From a bacterium (lineage in GTDB: Bacteria > Cyanobacteriota > Vampirovibrionia > Obscuribacterales > Obscuribacteraceae), in assembly GCA_030431355.1 (NCBI GenBank), contig JAUIJG010000114.1, forward strand, positions 1 through 13,301: 13,301 nt of DNA, given 5' to 3'. Under the pieces are notes generated by a model. That model was not told the origin of the DNA. It searched no databases and saw only the letters and a program-made list of their open reading frames with translations. The translations under genes and the position numbers were made by a program. Each line of letters starts with the position of its first letter. The first letter of the stretch is position 1. Of the stretch, positions 8,001 to 13,301 are shown piece by piece.

Positions 8001-8113
8001 AGTCCTTCACTTTCTGCCGCATAAACTTCTAAAGGGGAGTAGCAAACCCAAAATATCGCAAAAAGAGAGAATGTTACTTTGGCGAGGAAAATAAGTCGAT
8101 TTATAACAGCCAT
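5057..8113 (-). CDS. Large secreted protein with 25-aa tandem repeats, unknown function
   Basis: This 1018-aa protein belongs to no family I can name. Starting at ATG 8113 it has a signal peptide (helix about residues 6-30, likely cut after VYA near 32). The reading frame is open 69 codons further upstream, but that stretch is unlike protein, spans the promoter region, and would bury the signal peptide. Residues 33-300 are charged and soluble; G118-T-D-S-D122 and LDVDF (D176, D178) recall Pol-beta nucleotidyltransferase acidic residues, which is only a hint. Residues 350-560 include Ala/Gly-rich helices and a mildly hydrophobic stretch (about 515-556). A Lys/Gln-rich linker leads to four 25-residue repeats (701-800), then Pro/Asn-rich sequence, a basic helical segment (about 896-958) and a Tyr/Pro/Gly-rich tail ending in three His. 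The motif MP[ST][FY]GS occurs at 815, 995 and 1008. It is divergent from a TPR/Sel1 secreted protein. The Shine-Dalgarno is poor. Confidence 0.8.
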   Translation of the reverse strand: MAVINRLIFLAKVTFSLFAIFWVCYSPLEVYAAESEGLYSAIEAVKNGNATPGQQAVVFAANREINYMRQNGVITNSQYQKCQEFFDIKSQSFAKVSSDANNGIFTLQASKSPKYKEGTDSDYILKMKGKDPVQDIRRIQDSYNTQVNDFLRPHKQALAKAGLSTKPRYNWHNKLDVDFMVDPRTVTLKEFQQVAKLNNDAYTRPGAAKYEFVTRGGEGELTSQDFKDYSDEMRDFIQKKQIKLAKLRKNPSLLNDPMQQADYFRIMAQEQKYIDRTQVLVDNVRKKYGIKGPKYGGGGDPYYEMIIDPVKGTATLKRRLPGKLAAHGAVREHTNFKVTAAASSVATNSIRNSQMELAETIAQVGRTGKWNNAAKDIADITKDFPPSEKGRLIERLGKTRGKVFASEVAKEMRSLVPPRQQVSFVNKVASKLDGIPKLIPGYNDDLSQVSAARAGLNIAAQKAVGLYGMYTTAKTYHDIAKLGSSYWDKIRRATDPGTTDEEAQELFDQASEISWQMAKTGSHGAAMTAMFAKTPTLAALHTSYTIGRAGGDYFFNNTKTGKYILANSLRATEATVDRYGRGMDLLEEFTGGTSQRMKDRQRADLLEEKFRKQIELGNVVLNQDVHIDDVIELIRKGEYTKAKALYKRPNAKGQKPKTSEGKNSQTAKKKKTKSDDIWIYQSNFATGKKPKESVRKSSNKQKLTADQILDNINKQSQPTYRAPKTQKLTADQTLDNISKQSQPAHRAPMTQKPTADQILDNISKQSQPSYIAPKTRRLTADQILDNINNRTQAILPDKKISSKTAKNQNLLPAAMPTFGSDGNGGWLQTNNYLPKADYPAPMPNINPEIKTMTGTTMQHGQNPGIYPLLVGNQLVFEDGTRVSIGKGEHHHLEGNASKADVRAKLNKARLLDKLRKAGEIDSEKKRIWAKQRREAIARERARRAKQLAREAAELNMQISRYAADASKYYSPDPDPYASGNYSGRYSDQYAPPAPMPSFGSGRFRPVRMPTYGSEAHHH
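5714..6013 (-). repeat. Four tandem 75-bp coding repeats (25 aa each)
   Basis: The nearly identical core atgtt(a/g)tcgaga(a/g)t recurs at exactly 75-base steps (5754, 5829, 5904 and 5979 on the plus strand). Translated on the minus strand, each unit reads (Q/R)(K/R)xTADQ(I/T)LDNI(N/S), then a Gln/Ser/Pro linker such as KQSQP and RAPKT. Three units are highly similar over their whole length; the fourth (5714-5788) keeps the TADQILDNI core and then diverges. The exact codon period and substitutions that preserve the core suggest selection on a short helical or binding motif, with recent expansion by slippage or recombination. Confidence 0.93.
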
Positions 8114-8320
8114 TATAGGCACCCATTCGATCACGCTTTGTTTATGGAGATGCACAATGTGAGAATTGTGGCCCGGATAACGATTATACCTTAGCTTGCG
8201 GAATGTATAATGTGGTACCTGTGACAATTTAAGCTGGATTTTCAGGGTGAGCAATTGCTTAAAGCTCAATTTCGCTGGATTTAATTCTGAATCGGAGATT
8301 GTAAATGAGGGAGATCGCAA
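8114..8320. promoter_or_regulatory. Divergent intergenic region between two exported-protein genes
   Basis: These 207 bases separate the start of the large secreted protein (left) from the GTG start of the TPR/Sel1 protein (right). A consensus -10 TATAAT lies on the minus strand at 8188-8183 and another on the plus strand at 8206-8211, each preceded by a poor -35. An inverted repeat CACAAT-GTGAGA-ATTGTG (8153-8170) lies just downstream of the leftward -10, where a repressor could act. GAGGGAG at 8307-8313 is the Shine-Dalgarno of the rightward gene. Coordinate control of the two genes is inferred from the layout. Confidence 0.5.
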
Positions 8321-9865
8321 GTGATTAGGTCTAATTGGTTTAAGTGTTCCCTCTTTAATAGGTCGGAATTTGTGATTTTTAGAAATTTTCGAGTCATTAT
8401 TCTTGTCACGGCTATATTTTTTGTATTTGTCTTATTGATTAATTGTCCAATGATTGCCTGGGCAAAGGCTGCTGGTCTTGCGCGGGGCGATGAATTGTAC
8501 AAGGGGAATGATTTTGCAGGCGCTCTAGAGGCCTATTCTAGCTATATATCCAGTAATCCTAAGAGTGCCGAGGCATATGAAAAGTTTGGCGCTACTCTTG
8601 GTGCCATGGGACGATACAAAGACGCGATAAGTGCAATATCATTTGCATTGAAACTAGAACCGGGAAGAGCATCGGCAATAAAGCGCCTTGCTTACTTTTA
8701 TATGAAAGATGGTCAGACGGAGAAAGCGAAAGAGATCCTGGGTGAAGTGAAGGCACAGAGCGGCTCACCAGCTTCTAGTAGTGGGGGAGATTCAGATTCG
8801 GCAATAAGAGGAGGAGTAGATAAATCAGAAATTCTTTCCGGGGCTCGGCAATTAGCTGAGTCTGACAGTGATTCTCTTAGAGATCTGTATAGGCTTTATG
8901 CGGAAGCAAAGTACGACGAAGCTCTTGCTCTTGCGCAGAGAGGTGCAACTGCGGGTGATGCGGAATCGTTATTTATACTAGGGTCGATATATTCTTTGAA
9001 AGATAGAAAGTATTTAAATGAGAGTCTTGCCTTGGAATGTCTAAAGAAGGCTATAGATAAAGGTTCCAAGCCTGCTCTGGTATTCATGGGGGTTTGTTGT
9101 CAGAATGGAGACTTATTAGAGAGGGACAGAACGAAAGCATTCGAAATTTTTAAAAAACTCGCGATTGCCGAAAATTCGTCTGCATTATTTAGAGTAGGGC
9201 GATGCTATCAACAGGGTTGGGGTACTTACAAGGATCCGAATGAGGCAAGAAAGTATTTCAAAAGGTCAATAGAGGTACTTAACAAGCAAGTTCTTTCTTC
9301 TCCACCGGAGTTGCCCTATCTGTACAGAATACTCTCCTGGAATTATGAGCATGGGCTGGAGCAAGATGATGAAGCCATAAAAGTATTGAAGGGTGGAATT
9401 TTAGCTCTTCCAAAAGTGCCTGCTTTGAGGACGGATCTCGCTGCCATTTACATGAAAAAGAAAAAGTACAAGCTTGCAGTTAAGGAGTTGGAAGAATCCA
9501 TACGCCTGGGGCCTAGATTCTCTAGGGCCTATACGACGCTGGGCAGAATTTATTTCGCTCAAAAGAAGTATTCCAAGGCCATTTCAGTCTTGAAGAATGC
9601 AGTTGATATTTATCCGGAGAATAGAGAGGCTCGATTTTTGATTGCTTGCTCCCTCAATAGTAATGGAAATTCGTTTGAAGCTGAAAGTGAGTATTTGAGT
9701 CTTTTGGATGGTGGAAACGAGAGAGGTATATACAATAATTTGGGTCAAATTTATGTGTCCAGAAAAGACTATAAAAAGGCCAGAATTATGCTTGAAGAAG
9801 CGGCGAAGCAAGGCTCTTCTGATGCCGAAAAATCCCTGAGATGGTTGGACAACAACGGTTATTAG
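8321..9865 (+). CDS. Exported TPR/Sel1 repeat protein
   Basis: This 514-aa protein has a hydrophobic segment at about 25-41 followed by AWAKA, which reads as a signal peptide or a membrane anchor with a 24-residue N-region. The body is helical repeats. Classical TPRs occupy about 53-146 (for example SAEAYEKFGATLGAMGRYKD). A Ser/Gly-rich linker runs to about 165. Sel1-like repeats (about 185-315) include DAESLFILGSIYS and SALFRVGRCYQQGWGTYKDP. TPRs resume at about 325-510 (SRAYTTLGRIYFAQKKYSKA). Such solenoids bind partner proteins; no catalytic domain is seen, so a scaffolding or adaptor role in the periplasm or cell surface is likely. The start is GTG with GAGGGAG seven bases upstream. It is divergent from the large secreted protein and ends 9 bp from the convergent symporter gene. 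Codons are AT-rich (many AGA, ATA) compared with asnS. Confidence 0.87.
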   Translation: MIRSNWFKCSLFNRSEFVIFRNFRVIILVTAIFFVFVLLINCPMIAWAKAAGLARGDELYKGNDFAGALEAYSSYISSNPKSAEAYEKFGATLGAMGRYKDAISAISFALKLEPGRASAIKRLAYFYMKDGQTEKAKEILGEVKAQSGSPASSSGGDSDSAIRGGVDKSEILSGARQLAESDSDSLRDLYRLYAEAKYDEALALAQRGATAGDAESLFILGSIYSLKDRKYLNESLALECLKKAIDKGSKPALVFMGVCCQNGDLLERDRTKAFEIFKKLAIAENSSALFRVGRCYQQGWGTYKDPNEARKYFKRSIEVLNKQVLSSPPELPYLYRILSWNYEHGLEQDDEAIKVLKGGILALPKVPALRTDLAAIYMKKKKYKLAVKELEESIRLGPRFSRAYTTLGRIYFAQKKYSKAISVLKNAVDIYPENREARFLIACSLNSNGNSFEAESEYLSLLDGGNERGIYNNLGQIYVSRKDYKKARIMLEEAAKQGSSDAEKSLRWLDNNGY

Positions 9866-9874
9866 GTTTTCTAT

Positions 9875-11332
9875 TCAAGCAGGATTCTTTTCTTCCGCCC
9901 TTTTGCCGCATATGAGATAGAGCAGAAGGGCCGATGCCGTGGCCGAGAGGGCCGGCGACAACTTCAGGGCTTTAATCGGGTCCAGGGGCTCCAGGAAAAA
10001 TTGCCAACCGAAGATTTCATGGAGCAGCAGGATGACTATGCCGCCGGCCATGGCCGATAGAGCGGCGATTTCATCTCTTCTCTTTGAGGTAAGACCCAGG
10101 GCAAGCGGAATGAATAAGCCCACCATTGTAAGACTATAAGCTCCTTCCAGAAGGGCATAAGCGCCCTTGCCCGATATCGCCAGCAGATAAGTCATCACTC
10201 CTATGGCTACTATTGAAATGCGGTTCAAGGTGATGCTGTCCAATCTCCTCTGGGGAATTTTTCCCAGGAGATTCTGGGCAAGCACTGTTGCCGGAGCGAG
10301 GATGGCGCTGTCTATGGTTGAGAGAACCGCCGAGACGACGGCGAGCATGAACACTGTGGTCAGAGCCGGTGACAGAAAGTGAGAAGAGAGAGGAGGCAGG
10401 ATTGAATCCATCAATTTTGTAGAGTCAGAATACAGATACGATGCCACCAGACCGAGACTGACTGTTACGCAGCCCAACATCAAATAGGAAACACCAGCTA
10501 TAAAGCAGGATCGCTTAGCCGTCATTGCGTCTTTAGCCGCGAAGATTCTCTGCATCAGATCTTGACCGGGAATATTTCCCAGGGAGCCGGCGAGAACTAT
10601 GGAAATCCACATAAATATTCCACCATCCTCGGTGCTATGGAATAGGGACAGCTTATCCGGACTTTTGTCCGCGATGCCTCCTATTACTGTCTCGAAGCCG
10701 GTGGTTATATTCCCACCTCCTATGGTGAGAAAAGCCTGGGTGGTTAGTAAGACCAGACCGGTTATGACCAAAATCATCTGGAGCGCGTCAGTGAGGGTAA
10801 CTGACCACATGCCGCCCAGGCAGGTGTACAGTGTTCCTGTTATTGCCACCAGGGCGATGGCGTAGGGCACCGGCATATGAAAGAAATAGTTCAGCACATG
10901 GGCCAGGGCGACAAACTGGGCCGCTATCCAACCGAAATAGCTCGGTACCATTATGCAGGCTGAAAAGATTTCCGCTCTTTCTCCGTATTTTACCCTGAAG
11001 AAATCAGAGAGTGTCAGTATTCCCATTTCCCAGAGGCGGGTGGCGAAGAACATTCCGGCAAGAAGAAGGCAAATGCCTGCTCCGATGGGATCGAGAGCGG
11101 CTTTGTGAATTCCATGTTTGGCCACTTCGGTGGAGGCTGTTAGAACCGGACCGGCACCGAACCAGGTGGCAAGAAGAGTTGCCGATGCCATCCATACCGG
11201 CAAGGATCTTCCTGCTACGACAAAGTCTTCTACTGTTTTGACTCGACTCTGGGCATAGATACTGATCGCGAACATAATCAGTATGTATGCGGTCAGGCTG
11301 ATGGCCAGGAGTTGTTCCAGGGGCATTGCCAT
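9875..11332 (-). CDS. Sodium:solute symporter (SSF/SLC5 family)
   Basis: This 485-aa inner-membrane protein imports a small solute with Na+. It has about 13 hydrophobic helices in the LeuT-like arrangement. Family landmarks are ATWFGAGPVLTASTE (55-69), YTCLGGMWSVTLTDALQM (169-186), GNIPGQDLMQRIFAAKDA (252-269) and VLSTIDSAILAPATVLAQN (336-354), where S338/T339 fall at the position of the Na2-site Ser residues of the SSF family. The general pattern resembles the high-affinity choline transporter-like branch, but the substrate cannot be assigned. Two starts are possible: ATG 11332, and ATG 11326, which is better spaced from AAAGG. It lies 11 bp downstream of the EVE-domain gene, so the two form an operon. 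It converges on the TPR/Sel1 gene with no clear terminator between them. Confidence 0.93.
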   Translation of the reverse strand: MAMPLEQLLAISLTAYILIMFAISIYAQSRVKTVEDFVVAGRSLPVWMASATLLATWFGAGPVLTASTEVAKHGIHKAALDPIGAGICLLLAGMFFATRLWEMGILTLSDFFRVKYGERAEIFSACIMVPSYFGWIAAQFVALAHVLNYFFHMPVPYAIALVAITGTLYTCLGGMWSVTLTDALQMILVITGLVLLTTQAFLTIGGGNITTGFETVIGGIADKSPDKLSLFHSTEDGGIFMWISIVLAGSLGNIPGQDLMQRIFAAKDAMTAKRSCFIAGVSYLMLGCVTVSLGLVASYLYSDSTKLMDSILPPLSSHFLSPALTTVFMLAVVSAVLSTIDSAILAPATVLAQNLLGKIPQRRLDSITLNRISIVAIGVMTYLLAISGKGAYALLEGAYSLTMVGLFIPLALGLTSKRRDEIAALSAMAGGIVILLLHEIFGWQFFLEPLDPIKALKLSPALSATASALLLYLICGKRAEEKNPA

Positions 11333-11343
11333 GGACCTTTGGA

Positions 11344-11817
11344 CTAGCTCTTCTCAGCCAATTTTGTTACGGTTTTCCACTCTCCGGCTGTTACCGGCTG
11401 GATTGATAAGCGCGCACCACGCTTGGTGACCATCATCTCCTCCAGTCCGGAGGTGTTTTTCAGCTGGTCAAGACTTACTATTTTGTCGAATTTTTTGACG
11501 AATTTTACGTCTACCATGAACCAGCGAGGATCATCTTTCTTGCTCTTCGGGTCAAAATATTTGCTCTCTTCTTCAAACTGGGTATGGTCGGGATAGCCTT
11601 CTTTCACTACTTCGCAGATGCCTGCCACACCGGGCGGTTTGGCATTGCTGTGATAAAAGAGCACTTGATCGCCTTTTTTAATCGTGTCCCTTAAAAGATT
11701 TCGAGCCTGGTAATTTCTGACGCCTTCCCAGTAAGCGGTCTTCTCTTTCTTGAGGTCGTCTATGGAATAAACATCCGGTTCTGACTTGAACAGCCAGTAA
11801 TTGCTTTTTTTCGGCAT
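11344..11817 (-). CDS. EVE domain-containing protein
   Basis: This 157-aa cytoplasmic protein is a single EVE domain, a PUA-superfamily fold. Signature sequences appear in order: YWLFKSEPDVYSIDDL (7-22), WEGVRNYQARNLLRD (30-44), GDQVLFYHSN (49-58), GVAGICEVV (63-71), YFDPKSKKDDPRWFMVDV, and a C-terminal LSIQPVTAGEW. The length is that of the stand-alone THYN1/EVE family. Known members bind modified bases in DNA (5-methyl- or hydroxymethylcytosine) and some accompany modification-dependent restriction systems or tRNA-modification genes. No such partner is visible here; the next gene is a transporter. The start ATG 11817 has a weak, distant AGGGG. A TACAAT -10-like hexamer lies about 50 bases upstream, with no good -35. 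Confidence 0.94.
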   Translation of the reverse strand: MPKKSNYWLFKSEPDVYSIDDLKKEKTAYWEGVRNYQARNLLRDTIKKGDQVLFYHSNAKPPGVAGICEVVKEGYPDHTQFEEESKYFDPKSKKDDPRWFMVDVKFVKKFDKIVSLDQLKNTSGLEEMMVTKRGARLSIQPVTAGEWKTVTKLAEKS

Positions 11818-11916
11818 CGCTTCGATTCACCCCTGATCTTTTATCATGGGTATTGTAGATTAACCGGTCGTCCGAAGTCTCTACTTGGGAGCGATGCTTA
11901 AGGTTGAATTTAGCGT

Positions 11917-12393
11917 CTAACGTCCGACAATTCTTTTGATTTTTGTTTTGCCGTCCATGCTGGTCACGGCAAGGGTCATATGGGATGGCATCTCATGCCT
12001 TATGTCGGTTATCTGAGGCGCCGGTACAAGCACTGCTTGATTGGCGGAAGCGTAATAATAAGTCTGGTTATTTAGATTCGCTGGAGGGACGAAGTTGTTG
12101 AAATTACCGCTCCCTGTCATGTTGTTGGAACTCAACGAGTTCGGGTTGATATTTGAAAGCTCGGTGGTGCTGATGGTCGGGAATGTTAACTCTGCCGCTT
12201 GAAGGGCGCCAGGAGGCATAGAAGCGATTTCGCTTGAGGCGCTGCGGTCTCTTTCCATGGATGAAAGGGCTACCAGACCAAGGGTGCAGATGAATACCAT
12301 TGTCGCGAGAATTCCAAGGTGTCGCTTGATGCTGTCTCCGTCAGGGAGTTGCTTACAGCCACATGGACATTCTATGGGCAATTTATGTTTCAT
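11917..12393 (-). CDS. Single-pass membrane protein of unknown function with N-terminal CPCGC motif
   Basis: I do not recognise this 158-aa protein. A short N-terminus contains three cysteines in C9-P-C-G-C13, then one membrane helix (about 26-45, HLGILATMVFICTLGLVALS). The remaining about 110 residues are Ser/Asn/Pro/Thr-rich and low in charge (for example NINPNSLSSNNMTGSGNFNN), closing with a more basic, folded-looking end (about 130-158). The positive residues before the helix favour a cytoplasmic N-terminus and an exported tail. The Cys cluster could bind a metal or be modified, but no signal peptide places it as a lipobox. I chose ATG 12393 with AGGAG ten bases upstream; a TTG start at 12435 is possible but adds a Gly/Arg-rich stretch that overlaps a GC-rich hairpin. 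The next gene upstream has a similar overall plan. Confidence 0.7.
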   Translation of the reverse strand: MKHKLPIECPCGCKQLPDGDSIKRHLGILATMVFICTLGLVALSSMERDRSASSEIASMPPGALQAAELTFPTISTTELSNINPNSLSSNNMTGSGNFNNFVPPANLNNQTYYYASANQAVLVPAPQITDIRHEMPSHMTLAVTSMDGKTKIKRIVGR

Positions 12394-12408
12394 CTTTCCA
12401 GTACTCCT

Positions 12409-12425
12409 GCGGCCTCTGAAGCCGC
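12409..12425 (-). promoter_or_regulatory. Small GC-rich hairpin beside the ribosome-binding site
   Basis: GCGGC and GCCGC are inverted around a 7-base loop in the presumed leader of the 158-aa protein, directly before its AGGAG. Such a stem could modulate translation. It is only 5 bp long, so this is a weak call. Confidence 0.25.
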
Positions 12426-12607
12426 CCCTTGCCAACTATTCTTGTTTTATAACTCAATTCTTTCAAGGGCGATATGGTAAGACTACGTAGTCCTCGTCCT
12501 ACCTCGTCCCTGCTACGATTTGCGCTCACTGGCTTTGTGCGTTCATTGAAAGGCTCTCAGCTTTGCAACATGGCTTAATATTAGCCACGGTTCAGACAGA
12601 GTCTTCT

Positions 12608-13111
12608 TTATCTAGTCGTATAGACCATTGTTGGCTGCTGCGTAGACCAGCTTCCCGCCTGTTGACTCGGTTGATAGAGTCGATAATAGACCTGCTGGGA
12701 TTGCACCGGCATGACAGCGTAACTGCTCTGGTATACCGGTTTGGCGTGGCTGGCATTGCGACTTCCTTCGAATTGCACGGCTGAGCCGACGTTACTCGCT
12801 GAGGACCTTGCCGGTGCCCCGAATCTGGGATGTTTATCCAGGCTTTGCATATAGCCATCCTGGCTGTAGAGGTACTGTTTTCCCTGATATTTCTCGGACT
12901 TATCTGAGAAACTGCAAAGGAATGCCAGCATCAAAAATCCTGTGGTCAAAACCAGAGCGATCTTTGTCAGGAGCACCACTTGTTTATTGAACTGTCTTCT
13001 TGAGTATCTATATAGAACCTTCCCGTCTGATCTTTGCTTCTCAGACTCGGATTCAATCTTATTTCTATAGTGTTCGAAATCTTCTCTAAGTTCTTCTGGA
13101 ACTACATACAC
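12608..13111 (-). CDS. Single-pass membrane protein of unknown function
   Basis: I cannot assign a family. From GTG 13111 the protein has 167 aa: a charged cytoplasmic-type N-terminus (VYVVPEELREDFEHYRNKIE, then RYSRRQF), one membrane helix (about residues 45-68, TKIALVLTTGFLMLAFLCSF), and an exported tail of about 100 residues rich in Ser, Gln and Tyr (for example VYYRLYQPSQQAG). I prefer GTG 13111, which has a G-rich stretch nine bases upstream and lies about 50 bases after a good promoter. A GTG at 13183 would extend it to 191 aa but falls inside that promoter and lacks a ribosome-binding site. The plan (short cytoplasmic head, one helix, low-complexity exported tail) parallels the next gene downstream on the same strand, but I see no clear sequence homology. 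Gene reality is supported by composition and length. Confidence 0.65.
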   Translation of the reverse strand: MYVVPEELREDFEHYRNKIESESEKQRSDGKVLYRYSRRQFNKQVVLLTKIALVLTTGFLMLAFLCSFSDKSEKYQGKQYLYSQDGYMQSLDKHPRFGAPARSSASNVGSAVQFEGSRNASHAKPVYQSSYAVMPVQSQQVYYRLYQPSQQAGSWSTQQPTMVYTTR

Positions 13112-13168
13112 GGCAATAACCCCCGTACTTTGTACGCCGCAATTACTATCCAATGGGCCACCGGCTCC

Positions 13169-13197
13169 AATATGGACTTTCACCAGACGGATGTCAA
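13169..13197 (-). promoter_or_regulatory. Sigma-70-type promoter for the 167-aa membrane protein
   Basis: On the minus strand TTGACA (13197-13192) is a perfect -35, and CATATT (13174-13169, 4/6 match) follows at the ideal 17-base spacing. The predicted start site near 13162 gives a leader of about 50 bases before GTG 13111. Confidence 0.5.
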
Positions 13198-13301
13198 GAA
13201 GAAAAAGGGAGAATCACGTAGTCTGATATCAGGGTTTTATGTTTGCTGGGTAGCCATCGGAAACAGGCTTGAATAGCCATTTTAGATGACCGCAAGATAG
13301 C

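Noticed and set aside
8114..8320. 69-codon N-terminal extension of the large secreted protein to an ATG at 8320
   Set aside because: It would place the signal peptide in the interior, has no ribosome-binding site, and covers two TATAAT hexamers and the divergent promoter region.
12571..12587. TGGCT-N7-AGCCA inverted repeat as a terminator after the 167-aa gene
   Set aside because: The stem is only 5 bp and no T tract follows on the minus strand.

Overview
The window is a gene-dense bacterial segment (13.3 kb, mixed strands, no RNA genes, no insertion sequences, no CRISPR). The envelope is Gram-negative in type: an RND efflux adaptor and permease, plus several exported or membrane-anchored proteins. 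No gene fixes the taxon. The mix of a class II AsnRS, an EVE protein, an RND pump and many lineage-specific secreted proteins would fit a non-photosynthetic relative of Cyanobacteria (Vampirovibrionia/Obscuribacterales type), but that is a low-confidence inference.

Left part (1-2401, minus strand): a tightly packed efflux operon, tetR - hlyD-like adaptor - RND permease. The permease is cut by the window edge. Translational coupling is visible: the tetR stop lies inside the adaptor ribosome-binding site, and the adaptor stop overlaps the permease start as ATGA. A near-perfect 22-bp palindrome upstream of tetR, overlapping candidate promoters in both directions, is the likely operator. Divergent from it (2607-4671, plus strand) is a two-gene operon: a cation-dependent class I O-methyltransferase and asparaginyl-tRNA synthetase.

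Middle part (4672-9865): a region that looks more AT-rich and lineage-specific. A small 65-aa gene sits next to a perfect 23-bp palindrome. Then come two divergently transcribed exported proteins sharing a 207-bp intergenic region: a 1018-aa secreted protein with four 25-aa tandem repeats, a basic helical segment and recurrent MP[ST][FY]GS motifs, and a 514-aa TPR/Sel1 repeat protein.

Right part (9875-13301, minus strand): a sodium:solute symporter in an operon with an EVE-domain protein, then two short single-pass membrane proteins of unknown function with Ser/Asn/Gln-rich exported tails. The last ~100 bases (13198-13301) hold no gene I can support.

The genes most likely to be new biology are the large repeat-bearing secreted protein, with a possible nucleotidyltransferase-like acidic motif, and its divergent TPR/Sel1 partner. 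The rest belongs to known families or is small and unrecognised.
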